From positions 1,107,001-1,171,000 of the forward strand of contig NZ_JALJWF010000001.1 of NCBI RefSeq assembly GCF_024168645.1: DNA of 64,000 nucleotides, given 5' to 3'. The notes under the pieces were generated by a model that saw only the letters and a list, made by a program, of their open reading frames with translations, made no database searches and had not been told where the DNA came from. The stretch is from Pseudomonas sp. GGS8. Lineage in GTDB: Bacteria > Pseudomonadota > Gammaproteobacteria > Pseudomonadales > Pseudomonadaceae. Positions 22,725 to 32,119 of the stretch are shown here, piece after piece. How positions within the stretch are numbered: the first letter of the stretch is position 1; each line of letters starts with the position of its first letter. Both the position numbers and the translations under genes were made by a program.

Positions 22725-24395
22725 ATGACCGAGCCAGAAGACCCCAGCCGTGAGCGCCTCAAGCACCACTTTGCCCAGCGGGTAATTCATCAGGCACGTC
22801 AGATTCTTGAGATATGGCAACGCCTGCAGCGCAATGAATGGTCCACCACCGACTTGTCGGAGCTGAGCGAGGCCAATCTGCGCCTGCTGCGCTTTGCCGA
22901 ACGTTTCGAACAACCGGAACACACCCTGCTGGCCCGTCATATCGGCCAGTCGCTGGAGGCCGTCGACGCCAATCGCGGACGCCTGAGCAGCGGATTGATC
23001 ACTGACCTCAACCGCTTGATGCAGCGCTTGTCCCGCACCGGCCTACGCCATGGTGATCAGCTCGAGCACACGTTCCTGCCGCCGCTGCGCAAACCGATCT
23101 ACGTGATGCTGCAGGATCACGACCGGGCCGAACGGCTGGCCAAGCAACTCGAATTCTTCGGGCTCAGTGCTCAAGCCCTCGACAGTGTCGCCGCGTTCCG
23201 CGCTTCGATGATCGAGCGGTTACCGGCGGCGATTGTCATGGACGTCGACTTCAGCGGTGCCGGCATTGGCCTGAAACTGGCGGCCGAAGCCCAGCAAGGC
23301 CTGGAGCAGCCCTTGCCGCTGTTGTTTTTCAGCCTGCACGAAACCGACACCCCGACCCGCCTCGCCGCCGTGCGCGCCGGTGGCCAGGAGTTTCTCACCG
23401 GCACCCTCGAAGCCTCGAGCCTGCTGGAAAAGATCGAAGTGCTGACCTGCGTCGCCCAGTACGAACCTTATAAAGTGCTGATCATCGACGACTCCCGCGC
23501 GCAGGCCTTGCACACCGAGCGCCTGCTCAACAGCGCCGGGATCGTCACACGGACCTTGATCGAACCGATCCAGGCCATGGCCGAACTGGCGGATTTCCAG
23601 CCTGACCTGATCATCCTCGACATGTACATGCCGGCCTGCACCGGTACGGAACTGGCCAAGGTGATCCGCCATAACGACCGCTATGTCAGCGTGCCGATCA
23701 TTTATCTGTCGGCCGAAGACGATCTGGACAAGCAGCTCGACGCCATGAGTGAGGGCGGCGACGACTTCCTGACCAAGCCGATCAAGCCGCGACACCTGAT
23801 CACCACCGTGCGCAACCGTGCGGCGCGGGCGCGCAATCTGAAAGCGCGGATGGTGCGCGACAGCCTGACCGGTTTGTACAACCACACCCACATTCTGCAA
23901 TTGCTCGAAGACTGTTCATTCCGCGCCCGTCGCGAAAACAAGCCGCTGAGCTTTGCGATGCTCGACATCGACCACTTCAAACGGGTCAACGACAGCCACG
24001 GTCACCCCATGGGCGACCGGGTGATCAAGAGCCTGGCGCTGTTCCTCAAGCAACGGTTGCGCAAGACCGACTTCATCGGCCGTTACGGCGGTGAAGAGTT
24101 CGCCATCGTCATGCCGGACACCGATATTGAATCGGCCTACAAGGTGCTCGACGAAATCCGTCAACGCTTTGCTGAAATCCACTACCCCGCTCAACCCCAA
24201 GACCTCTGGTGCACCTTCAGTGCCGGCGTCGTCGAACTACACGAAAACTCCGACAGCCTGATGATGGCCACACAGGCAGACGAGGCGCTGTACCGCGCCA
24301 AAGACGGCGGACGCAACCGCGTGCAAGCCGCGCGGGAGTCAAAGCAAAGTGCCACTTTTTCATCGGAATCGACCGATTCGGTCATAACCCTGTAA
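22725..24395 (+). CDS. gcbA: GcbA/AdcE-like diguanylate cyclase with two receiver domains
   Basis: A 556-residue c-di-GMP synthase. After a helical N-terminus (1-120) come a first REC domain (about 125-245) with MDVDF at 172-176, and a second REC domain (about 252-370) with Asp299 in ILDMYMPA and a KPI lysine. A GGDEF domain occupies about 380-540: GRYGGEEFAIV has the catalytic GGEEF at 455-459 and an RxxD inhibitory site at 446-449, five residues upstream. The order fits GcbA of P. fluorescens (PA4843 in P. aeruginosa), which promotes early attachment. The first REC domain looks degenerate. Confidence 0.82.
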   Translation: MTEPEDPSRERLKHHFAQRVIHQARQILEIWQRLQRNEWSTTDLSELSEANLRLLRFAERFEQPEHTLLARHIGQSLEAVDANRGRLSSGLITDLNRLMQRLSRTGLRHGDQLEHTFLPPLRKPIYVMLQDHDRAERLAKQLEFFGLSAQALDSVAAFRASMIERLPAAIVMDVDFSGAGIGLKLAAEAQQGLEQPLPLLFFSLHETDTPTRLAAVRAGGQEFLTGTLEASSLLEKIEVLTCVAQYEPYKVLIIDDSRAQALHTERLLNSAGIVTRTLIEPIQAMAELADFQPDLIILDMYMPACTGTELAKVIRHNDRYVSVPIIYLSAEDDLDKQLDAMSEGGDDFLTKPIKPRHLITTVRNRAARARNLKARMVRDSLTGLYNHTHILQLLEDCSFRARRENKPLSFAMLDIDHFKRVNDSHGHPMGDRVIKSLALFLKQRLRKTDFIGRYGGEEFAIVMPDTDIESAYKVLDEIRQRFAEIHYPAQPQDLWCTFSAGVVELHENSDSLMMATQADEALYRAKDGGRNRVQAARESKQSATFSSESTDSVITL

Positions 24396-24446
24396 CGGAA
24401 ACGCAATAACTTCAGGCACTTACCATTCTGCCGTTGGTAGTCCGCA

Positions 24447-26393
24447 ATGCGCCTGAAGCTGTTGACCAATCTCAATACCCTCCTTCTGGTCGCCGTCTGC
24501 GTGGCCCTCGGCGCTACCCTCTGGTGGTCGCAAAAAGCCCTGGAACGCCCCTACCTGTTGGTGGAGCGTTACCTGGGCCTGTCTCAGCAGTTTCATAATG
24601 AAGTGGCGCGCAACGTCGAGGATTACCTGGCCAGCGGCGATGCCCTGCGCCTGAGCAGCGCCAGCCAGGCCATCGACGGCCTGCAAAAGGAGCTCGGCGA
24701 ATTGCCGCCGCCCCTGGCCGACACCTTGCGCCCCAGCCTGTCGAACCTGGAGGAGTTCAGCAAGACGGACCTGCTGGCCGCCGGCAAACTCGCGGGCGAT
24801 CCACAAGCACTGCTGCTGCAAGCTGAACGCGAGCTCGGCGCCAGCCTCGATCAGCTCAGTCAGTACGCCAGCGGCAACGCGGCGTACCTGACGCCTTTGC
24901 TCGCGGCCTCCCTGCATCTGGGCAAGCTGTCTCTGGCCCGGGATAAACTGGTCAGCAGCGGGCGCAGCGAACTGGCCGCCGATGTCGAGCGCGAAGTCGC
25001 TAACATCCGCGTTCAAGCTGAACAATTGAACACCTTGCCGCTGCTGGGGGTGACTGCCAGCAGCGAATCGAACACCGATGACTTCTCCGCCATGATGGGC
25101 CTGGAGAACACCGAGAAAGCCGTCGCCGAAGACGCCGGCGTCAGCCTCAAGCGTGAACTCAACAGCCTGCTCACCCGCTACCCGACTGAACTGGCACGCA
25201 CGCGCGAACAGATCCAGAAACGCGCCGACCTCAGCACCGCGACTCACTTGAAAATCACCGCCGTGCAGCAGGCCATCGCCGGGCTGGAACCGGTAGTGCG
25301 CGCCCAGCACGGGCAAATCCAGGGCGAAGTGCGGCTGATGCAGGGCGTGATGATCGGGCTGATTCTGCTGATCGCCTTGCTCATCGATACCTTGCAGCGA
25401 CGCCTGGCCCGAACCCTGACCAATCTGGCACCAGCCCTTTCGATCTGGGCCGAGGGCGACTTCAGTCGCGACATTCAACTGGGTGCGACCAACCGCGAAC
25501 TGCATGACATTCAAGCTTCGCTCAATCGCTTGCGCGCCTATCTGGTCGAGCTGGTGGGGACCATTCGCCTCAATGCCGAGCAAGTCGCCGGCAGCAGCCG
25601 GACGCTCGCCGAATTGAGCAACGACCTGCACAGCGGTGCCGAGCATCAGGCCGGCGACACCGCGTTGATCCGCGACTCTCTCGGCGAACTCGAGGCGACG
25701 ATTCAACAAGTCGCCGGTGACGCCAGCCAGGCCGCGGACGCCAGTCGTCATGCAGGGCTTGCAGTGGAACACGGTCAGAAAGTCATCGGCCTGAGCCTCA
25801 CGGGTCTGCATGCGCTGGTGGGTGAAGTGCAAGGCAACGCACAGATGATCGAACATCTGGCCGAAGAGTCGGCGACCATCGGCGGCGTGCTGACGGTGAT
25901 TCGCTCGATTGCCGACCAGACCAACCTGCTGGCCCTGAACGCCGCCATCGAAGCGGCCCGCGCCGGGGAGATGGGCCGGGGATTTGCAGTGGTGGCCGAA
26001 GAGGTTCGCTCACTGGCACAACGCACCGCCGGTGCCACGGCCGAGATTCAGACGCTGATCGCCGGCCTGCAAACCGCCGCGCGGCAGTCGGTCGAAGGCA
26101 TGCGCGCCCAGGTCGAACACGCCGAAGCCACGGCCAATCAGGCCCAGGCGGCCGACGGTGCACTGGATAAAATCGTCGGGGCGATCCAGACCATTGCCGA
26201 CACCGCCGTGCGCATCGCCGATGTCACCGCCCAGCAGAGCGGCGCTGTCAGCGAAATCCGCGATCACAGTGAACGGATTCATCAATTGGGTGGGGATAAC
26301 TTGCTGAGGATTGGTGAAGGGCGCAGCCAAGGCGAACATTTACTGACATTGGGTGGGCAGTTGCATACAGCGGTGCAGGCATTTCGGGTTTAA
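24447..26393 (+). CDS. ctpL: Methyl-accepting chemotaxis protein (CtpL-like)
   Basis: A 648-residue chemoreceptor. A first helix (residues about 9-27) and a second (about 293-313, [15 protein letters not shown]) bracket a helical periplasmic ligand domain of about 265 residues; a HAMP segment and a long cytoplasmic coiled coil follow. The conserved hairpin tip is [20 protein letters not shown] and continues [12 protein letters not shown]. Its position between gcbA and dsbD matches PA4844 (ctpL, a phosphate chemoreceptor), but the ligand cannot be read from sequence. Confidence 0.82.
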   Translation: MRLKLLTNLNTLLLVAVCVALGATLWWSQKALERPYLLVERYLGLSQQFHNEVARNVEDYLASGDALRLSSASQAIDGLQKELGELPPPLADTLRPSLSNLEEFSKTDLLAAGKLAGDPQALLLQAERELGASLDQLSQYASGNAAYLTPLLAASLHLGKLSLARDKLVSSGRSELAADVEREVANIRVQAEQLNTLPLLGVTASSESNTDDFSAMMGLENTEKAVAEDAGVSLKRELNSLLTRYPTELARTREQIQKRADLSTATHLKITAVQQAIAGLEPVVRAQHGQIQGEVRLMQGVMIGLILLIALLIDTLQRRLARTLTNLAPALSIWAEGDFSRDIQLGATNRELHDIQASLNRLRAYLVELVGTIRLNAEQVAGSSRTLAELSNDLHSGAEHQAGDTALIRDSLGELEATIQQVAGDASQAADASRHAGLAVEHGQKVIGLSLTGLHALVGEVQGNAQMIEHLAEESATIGGVLTVIRSIADQTNLLALNAAIEAARAGEMGRGFAVVAEEVRSLAQRTAGATAEIQTLIAGLQTAARQSVEGMRAQVEHAEATANQAQAADGALDKIVGAIQTIADTAVRIADVTAQQSGAVSEIRDHSERIHQLGGDNLLRIGEGRSQGEHLLTLGGQLHTAVQAFRV

Positions 26394-26544
26394 GGGCTCG
26401 GGTCTGAACGCTACCAACGAGCAAGATTATCGACACCTGAGTTCTTGTATGAAAACTCCTGTTTATCTATACGGTGCTTTTTAGTCATCGTTTTGATGCT
26501 AGAGTTTAGCGCTTCAATCAATCGAGCGTGCACAGGAGTGCCCC

Positions 26545-26928
26545 GTGATAGTTCCAACGTCGCCCCCAGGCGTATCTGTGGAGGAAAACATGGCCATTGC
26601 CTTCCACAAGAAAAAAGTTTTGAAAGAGGGATCCGCATTCATTTACTCCTGGTTCTATAGCCAAGTCAGAAATCGCGGCCCTTGGGACTACAAAAAGCTA
26701 TCCCCTGACTATGAAGCCTTTGGCAATTTCAATTACGGCGCGACCGGGATTGCTGCGGGGTTTTCCGAGAATGTTCTGTTACGTGCCGCCGGCCTTGCCC
26801 AGACACAGGCAAAAACGACAAAAGTAGAATTTGGAAGCTGGTGGAGCGAGGCTCCTTTTGGCGATGATCCTGCGGATCAGGAATGGATCAAGAAGGGAGT
26901 CAGGTATGCCCGTTTCAGGAACTACTAA
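26545..26928 (+). CDS. Orphan polymorphic toxin type 44 domain protein
   Basis: A 127-residue protein that is almost only a toxin domain. The segments VRNRGPWDYKK (42-51), DYEAFGNFNYGATG (55-68) and APFGDDPADQEWI (103-115) match what I recall of the polymorphic toxin type 44 (Ntox44) family. The chemistry is not established to my knowledge. The GTG start has AGGAG 7 bases before it. There is no signal peptide, PAAR, Rhs or other delivery domain. The next gene starts 23 bases inside this one, as expected for a toxin and its immunity gene. AT-richer composition than the flanking core genes suggests acquisition. Confidence 0.7.
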   Translation: MIVPTSPPGVSVEENMAIAFHKKKVLKEGSAFIYSWFYSQVRNRGPWDYKKLSPDYEAFGNFNYGATGIAAGFSENVLLRAAGLAQTQAKTTKVEFGSWWSEAPFGDDPADQEWIKKGVRYARFRNY

Positions 26929-27370
26929 AAACACTGCATACACAATCGTCGCCTCCTCCCTGCTAGCTGTATGCTTGGCTTACATCGGCTGGACATGGCT
27001 CATGTCTTCCGGCAACCCAGTGCTGACCGATGTAGTACTTAAACTACCCCTTGGCGAAAACGGCTTCATCTACGGCGTCAAAGATGATCGAGGCGGAGCA
27101 ACAGTACCGTTCAGCTATCGATACTATGTCTATCGCGAACTGACATCCAACGAGCAAATAGCGTCTGAACTCAAGACCGCTGGTCCGTTTTTAGTCACCC
27201 GAGATCCAGCCATAAAGGTCGATATCCAAGGTTCAACTATCAATGTATCGACCAACCAGGAAGTCTATGAGTATCACAGCAGCACGCTGTTTCGACATAC
27301 CAACAGTAACCACTACACCCCTGTAACAATCAACTTGTGTAAACACTCCAGCGATCAACCAACAAAGTAA
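26906..27370 (+). CDS. Candidate immunity protein, membrane-anchored
   Basis: A 154-residue protein with a short N-terminus, one hydrophobic helix (about 11-33, AYTIVASSLLAVCLAYIGWTW) and a polar C-terminal domain of about 120 residues rich in beta-type sequence. A GGGAG site precedes the ATG at 26906, and the gene overlaps the toxin gene by 23 bases. I do not recognise the family; the immunity role is inferred from overlap and order. The topology predicts a periplasmic C-terminal domain, which would point to a toxin acting in the periplasm. Confidence 0.6.
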   Translation: MPVSGTTKNTAYTIVASSLLAVCLAYIGWTWLMSSGNPVLTDVVLKLPLGENGFIYGVKDDRGGATVPFSYRYYVYRELTSNEQIASELKTAGPFLVTRDPAIKVDIQGSTINVSTNQEVYEYHSSTLFRHTNSNHYTPVTINLCKHSSDQPTK

Positions 27371-27395
27371 GCCCGAAGCCTGACTGAAACACCTC

Positions 27396-27501
27396 CCTGC
27401 AGGAGCTGCCGAAGGCTGCGATCATTTGATGTTGATCCTGGCGGCGGATCGAGCGTTGAAGATCAAAGTCAAAATATCGCAGCCTTTGGCAGCGCCTACG
27501 G
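27396..27501. repeat. Dispersed Pseudomonas palindromic repeat
   Basis: GCAGGAGCTGCCGAAGGCTG, then CGATC at the left, and ATCGCAGCCTTTGGCAGCGC, then CTAC at the right, form an imperfect inverted pair with about 50 bases between. This is the second common Pseudomonas repeat class (CTGCCGAAGGCTGCGATC), different from the REP pairs elsewhere in the window. It separates the toxin pair from dsbD. Confidence 0.7.
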
Positions 27502-27570
27502 GAGATCGGCGTAGTCGCATACATTGCACACTCAGCTATCATGCCCGCACCTCCAATACGCGAGATTGTC

Positions 27571-29334
27571 ATGCGCCGTTTGCTCTGCCTGCTGTTTTTA
27601 GTGCTCGCCCTGCCGGCCTCCGCCGCCGGATTGCTGGACAGTCGCCCCAGTTCCACGCTGGGTTCGATCAACAACAGTGCCGACTTCCTGCCGGTGCGCG
27701 AAGCCTTTCAGTTGAGCCTGGTAGACAGCACACCGCAATCGGTCAAGCTGCGCTTCGTCGCCACGGAGGGTTACTACCTCTACCGCCATCGCTTCCAGTT
27801 TCGCGCCGACCCGGCCGACGTTGGTCTCGGCGCGGCTCAATTGCCCAAGGGCGAACAAAAGCATGATGAATACTTCGGCGATGTCGAGGTTTACCACGGC
27901 ATTCTCGATGTAGAACTGCCACGCACCGACTCCCGCGCCTTTACGCTGGCCGTGACCTATCAAGGCTGCGCCGACAAAGGCCTGTGCTACCCGCCCGAGA
28001 CCGAGCGCCTGAGCATTGATGGCAGCGGCAGCGCTATTTCGGGTAACACCCCCACCAAGGCTAACTGGAGCTGGAGCGAACTGGCATTGTTTTTTCTCGC
28101 TGGCGTGGGCCTGACCTTCACCCCATGTGTATGGCCCATGCTGCCGATTCTGTCCGGTGTGGTGCTGCGCGATCAGGTGGGTGGATTGCGTGGTTTCAAA
28201 CTGTCCCTGGCGTATGTTCTGCCAATGGCGGCGTGCTTCGCCTCGCTCGGTGCGCTAATGGGTCTATTTGGCGCCCAGCTCAATCTTCAGGCCCGACTGC
28301 AATCGGCCTGGGTATTGGTGCCGTTCGCAATGTTTTTCGCCCTTTTCGCCCTGGCCATGTTCGGCGTCTTCGAGCTGAAACTGCCCTACGCCATCAGCAG
28401 CCGCCTGAACCGAATTGCCGGCCGCACTCAAGGTGGCTCGTTGTGGGGAGCCGCGGTGCTGGGCGTGGTCTCGAGCTTGCTGGTCTCTCCGTGCGTTACC
28501 GCGCCACTGGTCGGTGCCTTGCTCTATATCAGCGCCAGCGGCGATGCAGTAGGGGGTGCGCTGAAACTGCTCATGATCGGCCTTGGCATGGGGCTGCCGC
28601 TGATACTGGTGGCTACCGGCGGGGCGGCATGGCTTCCCAAAAGCGGTCCCTGGCTGCTCTTGGTCAAAAACATCATTGGCATCATGTTGCTGAGCGTCGC
28701 CCTCGGCCTGCTGAGTCGTGTGCTGCCAGGCCCGGTAACGCTGCTACTGATCGGACTGTTATGGGGCGGCGTAGGCTTGTTTCTCGGGGCACTGGAGTTT
28801 GTTTACAAACCACCCAGAAAGCGCCTGGCACAATTGCTCGGGCTGTTCTTGCTGTTTTACGCATTGGCCTGTTGGTACGGAGCGTTGAGCGGTCATAGCA
28901 ATCCACTTAACCCCATTGGCCAGCCGCGCATCGTCGCCAGCAACGAGCAGCAACCGCAAATCGCCAGCACGTGGCAAACCATCACCACGCCAGCCGAACT
29001 GGATCGCGCCCTCGCCGAAGCCAAATCCTCCGGCACGCCACTGCTGCTCGACTGGTACGCCGACTGGTGCATCAGTTGCAAAGTCATCGAACACGAAGTG
29101 CTCAACGATGCCAACGTCGTCGAACGTCTCAAAGGCTATCGACTGATCCGTTTCGACATCACCGCCAGCAACAGCGAACAGCGCGCCCTGCTCGACCGCT
29201 ACAAGTTGTTCGGCCCTCCGTCGCTGATGTTTTTCGGCAAGGACGGCGTCGAACGCACCGATGTGCGAGTGATCGGCGAGATAAACGCCACCAACTTCGC
29301 CAAACGCGTTGCGAAAGCAAATGACCGGATTTAA
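27571..29334 (+). CDS. dsbD: DsbD/DipZ thiol:disulfide interchange protein
   Basis: A 587-residue inner-membrane protein that carries reducing power from cytoplasmic thioredoxin to periplasmic partners. I begin at the ATG at 27571, giving the signal peptide MRRLLCLLFLVLALPASAAG. The N-terminal alpha domain has a Cys pair (GCADKGLCYPPE). Eight hydrophobic helices follow, with the redox cysteines in LTFTPCVWPMLP and LLVSPCVTAPLVGA. The C-terminal thioredoxin-like gamma domain has WCISCKVIE. It corresponds to PA4845 (dipZ). Confidence 0.92.
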   Translation: MRRLLCLLFLVLALPASAAGLLDSRPSSTLGSINNSADFLPVREAFQLSLVDSTPQSVKLRFVATEGYYLYRHRFQFRADPADVGLGAAQLPKGEQKHDEYFGDVEVYHGILDVELPRTDSRAFTLAVTYQGCADKGLCYPPETERLSIDGSGSAISGNTPTKANWSWSELALFFLAGVGLTFTPCVWPMLPILSGVVLRDQVGGLRGFKLSLAYVLPMAACFASLGALMGLFGAQLNLQARLQSAWVLVPFAMFFALFALAMFGVFELKLPYAISSRLNRIAGRTQGGSLWGAAVLGVVSSLLVSPCVTAPLVGALLYISASGDAVGGALKLLMIGLGMGLPLILVATGGAAWLPKSGPWLLLVKNIIGIMLLSVALGLLSRVLPGPVTLLLIGLLWGGVGLFLGALEFVYKPPRKRLAQLLGLFLLFYALACWYGALSGHSNPLNPIGQPRIVASNEQQPQIASTWQTITTPAELDRALAEAKSSGTPLLLDWYADWCISCKVIEHEVLNDANVVERLKGYRLIRFDITASNSEQRALLDRYKLFGPPSLMFFGKDGVERTDVRVIGEINATNFAKRVAKANDRI

Positions 29335-29466
29335 TCACCCGGTCACATATTTCGCGCAAACATCGGCCATCGTGCTGGCTATTGCACAGAACTGGACAGT
29401 CACAAAGGCTTTGCGGCATAGTCGCCGGGTTCTGACGATTGCACACAGATAACAAAGGAGCAGCAG

Positions 29467-29919
29467 ATGGCGACCCTATTGGTTTTGCACGGCCCTAACC
29501 TGAACCTGCTCGGCACCCGGGAACCGGGCGTCTACGGTGCAACCACCCTGGCGCAAATCAACCAGGATCTGGAACAGCGCGCGCGCAATGCCGGCCACCA
29601 TTTGCTTTACCTGCAAAGCAACGCCGAGTACGAATTGATCGACCGCATCCACGCTGCTCGCGGCGAAGGTGTGGACTTCATTCTGATCAATCCAGCAGCT
29701 TTTACGCATACAAGTGTCGCATTACGTGACGCGCTGCTGGCAGTGAGCATCCCATTCATCGAAGTGCATTTGTCTAACGTGCACAAACGCGAACCTTTCC
29801 GCCATCACTCTTACTTCTCCGATGTAGCGGTGGGAGTGATCTGCGGCCTTGGCGCCAGCGGTTATCGACTGGCCCTGGAGGCCGCACTAGAGCAGCTTGA
29901 AAGACAGGCAACGGCTTGA
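29467..29919 (+). CDS. aroQ: Type II 3-dehydroquinate dehydratase
   Basis: A 150-residue dodecameric type II dehydroquinase, the third step of the shikimate pathway. The N-terminal [20 protein letters not shown] holds the catalytic Arg and flexible-lid Tyr; the base-binding [16 protein letters not shown] and the [15 protein letters not shown] segment follow. AAGGAG lies before the ATG. accB starts 48 bases downstream, as in many pseudomonads. Confidence 0.95.
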   Translation: MATLLVLHGPNLNLLGTREPGVYGATTLAQINQDLEQRARNAGHHLLYLQSNAEYELIDRIHAARGEGVDFILINPAAFTHTSVALRDALLAVSIPFIEVHLSNVHKREPFRHHSYFSDVAVGVICGLGASGYRLALEAALEQLERQATA

Positions 29920-29967
29920 ACCACAAGCGTTAAACGCCCCTGACCGACCCTTGGGAGTTGATGATTC

Positions 29968-30423
29968 ATGGATATCCGTAAAGTTAAGAAACTGATCGAA
30001 TTGCTGGAAGAGTCCGGCATCGACGAGCTTGAGATCAAGGAAGGCGAAGAGTCCGTACGCATCAGCCGTCACAGCAAGACGCCGGCTCAGCAGTACTACG
30101 CACCGGCTCCGATGCATGCACCGGCACCGGCGCCAGTTGCTGCCGCCGCTCCGGTTGCTGCCGCTGCTCCAGCGGCTCCAACGCTGAACGGCAATGTTGC
30201 CCGCTCGCCGATGGTCGGCACGTTCTATCGCAAATCTTCGCCAAGCTCGCCATCCTTCGTTGAAGTCGGCCAGACCGTGAAGAAAGGCGACACTCTGTGC
30301 ATCGTCGAAGCCATGAAGATGATGAACCACATCGAGGCTGACCACAGCGGTGTGATCGAATCCATCCTCGTCGAAGACGGCCAGCCGGTTGAGTTCGACC
30401 AACCGCTGTTCACCATCGTTTGA
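29968..30423 (+). CDS. accB: AccB, biotin carboxyl carrier protein
   Basis: A 151-residue carrier subunit of acetyl-CoA carboxylase. The N-terminal [18 protein letters not shown], an Ala/Pro-rich linker (residues about 45-75) and the biotinyl domain with the acceptor Lys117 in EAMKMMN are all present. The TGA stop is 17 bases before accC, with which it is cotranscribed. Confidence 0.96.
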   Translation: MDIRKVKKLIELLEESGIDELEIKEGEESVRISRHSKTPAQQYYAPAPMHAPAPAPVAAAAPVAAAAPAAPTLNGNVARSPMVGTFYRKSSPSSPSFVEVGQTVKKGDTLCIVEAMKMMNHIEADHSGVIESILVEDGQPVEFDQPLFTIV

Positions 30424-30440
30424 ATCGCGGAGAGCCTTTG

Positions 30441-31799
30441 ATGACTGCGAAGTTGGAAAAAGTTCTGATCGCCAACCGCGGTGAGATCGCCCTGCGGATT
30501 CTGCGTGCCTGCAAGGAAATGGGCATCAAGACCGTCGCCGTTTACTCCAAGGCCGACAAAGAGCTGATGCACCTGGGCCTGGCAGACGAATCCGTCTGCA
30601 TCGGTCCGGCCTCCGCGGCTCACTCCTACCTGCACATTCCGGCCATTATCGCCGCCGCTGAAGTGACTGGCGCCACCGCCATTCACCCAGGCTACGGTTT
30701 CCTTGCGGAAAATGCCGACTTTGCCGAACAGGTCGAGAACTCCGGTTTCGCGTTCATTGGCCCGAAAGCCGATACCATCCGCCTGATGGGCGACAAGGTA
30801 TCGGCCAAGCACGCCATGATCGCCGCTGGCGTTCCAACCGTTCCAGGCTCCGACGGCCCACTGCCTGAAGACGAAGAAACCGCTCTGCGCATTGGTCGCG
30901 AAGTCGGTTACCCGGTGATCATCAAAGCCGCTGGCGGCGGCGGTGGTCGTGGCATGCGGGTGGTGCACAAAGAAGAAGACCTGATCTCCTCGGCGAAACT
31001 GACCCGCTCCGAAGCGGGCGCAGCGTTCGGCAACCCGATGGTCTATCTGGAAAAATTCCTGACCAACCCACGTCACGTGGAAGTTCAGGTGCTTTCCGAC
31101 GGCCAAGGCCACGCCATCCATCTGGGTGACCGCGACTGCTCGCTGCAACGTCGTCACCAGAAGGTTCTCGAAGAAGCACCGGCACCGGGCATCGACGAGA
31201 ACGCACGCGAGGAAGTCCTCGCCCGCTGCGTCAAGGCGTGCATCGATATCGGCTACCGTGGCGCCGGCACTTTCGAGTTCCTGTACGAGAACGGCCGCTT
31301 CTACTTCATCGAGATGAACACTCGTGTCCAGGTAGAGCACCCGGTATCGGAAATGGTCACCGGCATCGACATCGTCAAGGAGATGCTCAGCATCGCCGCC
31401 GGCAACAAGCTGTCGTTCACCCAGGATGACGTGGTCATCCGCGGTCACGCGCTGGAATGCCGGATCAACGCCGAAGACCCGAAAACGTTCATGCCGAGCC
31501 CAGGCACGGTCAAGCATTTCCACGCCCCAGGCGGCAACGGCGTTCGCGTCGATTCGCACCTGTACAGTGGCTATGCCGTTCCGCCGAACTACGACTCGTT
31601 GATCGGCAAGCTGATCACCTACGGCGCAACCCGTGACGAAGCCATGGCGCGCATGCGCAATGCGCTGGACGAGATCGTTGTCGACGGGATCAAGACCAAC
31701 ATCCCGCTGCACCGTGATCTGACCCGCGATGAAGGCTTCTGCAAAGGGGGAGTGAACATTCACTACCTCGAGCACAAGCTGGCTGGCGAGAAGCACTAA
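30441..31799 (+). CDS. accC: AccC, biotin carboxylase
   Basis: A 452-residue ATP-grasp enzyme that carboxylates the biotin on AccB, the first half of acetyl-CoA carboxylase. It starts [20 protein letters not shown] with GGAG at a good distance. [13 protein letters not shown] (ATP-binding loop), [24 protein letters not shown] and [14 protein letters not shown] are intact. A terminator-like hairpin follows 18 bases on, and the type I restriction islet begins beyond it. Confidence 0.96.
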   Translation: MTAKLEKVLIANRGEIALRILRACKEMGIKTVAVYSKADKELMHLGLADESVCIGPASAAHSYLHIPAIIAAAEVTGATAIHPGYGFLAENADFAEQVENSGFAFIGPKADTIRLMGDKVSAKHAMIAAGVPTVPGSDGPLPEDEETALRIGREVGYPVIIKAAGGGGGRGMRVVHKEEDLISSAKLTRSEAGAAFGNPMVYLEKFLTNPRHVEVQVLSDGQGHAIHLGDRDCSLQRRHQKVLEEAPAPGIDENAREEVLARCVKACIDIGYRGAGTFEFLYENGRFYFIEMNTRVQVEHPVSEMVTGIDIVKEMLSIAAGNKLSFTQDDVVIRGHALECRINAEDPKTFMPSPGTVKHFHAPGGNGVRVDSHLYSGYAVPPNYDSLIGKLITYGATRDEAMARMRNALDEIVVDGIKTNIPLHRDLTRDEGFCKGGVNIHYLEHKLAGEKH

Positions 31800-31816
31800 G
31801 CTTCAGCCGGAACATG

Positions 31817-31842
31817 ACAAGGCCGCTTTCGAGCGGCTTTGT
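31817..31842 (+). terminator. Intrinsic terminator after accC
   Basis: ACAAGGCCGCT and AGCGGCTTTGT form an 11-pair stem (one G-T pair) around a TTCG loop, followed by T-rich TGTTTCTG. It ends the accBC transcript. Confidence 0.75.
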
Positions 31843-32119
31843 TGTTTCTGAAGATTGACGCAACATGACCATCCGACACGCTACACCCCATCCGGTAAAG
31901 ACTCCCCCTCGCTCGCTGACTATAATCGCCCGCACAAACGAGATATGCGGGTTTCTGCCTATAGTCTGACAGTCCTCCAAGACAGTCTGCTCTGAAGAAG
32001 GCATCATCCCCCCTCTAATCATCGCGCCCTTGAGCACACTTGCTCGGACGTGCATTCTTTTGTGTTTTGCAGGGCCTGAATGGCTCTCGACACCCGGTAG
32101 TGACCAGGAACTGAAATTT
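31843..32119. other. Left junction of the type I restriction islet
   Basis: About 277 bases without a gene, between the accC terminator and hsdM. A TATAAT hexamer occurs at 31921-31926, but the sequence 17 bases before it (AAGACT) is a poor -35, so the promoter call is weak. No tRNA or attachment repeat was seen. Confidence 0.4.

Noticed and set aside
30225..31796. 523-residue open frame opposite accC
   Set aside because: Antisense of an essential conserved gene; composition is that of a shadow frame.
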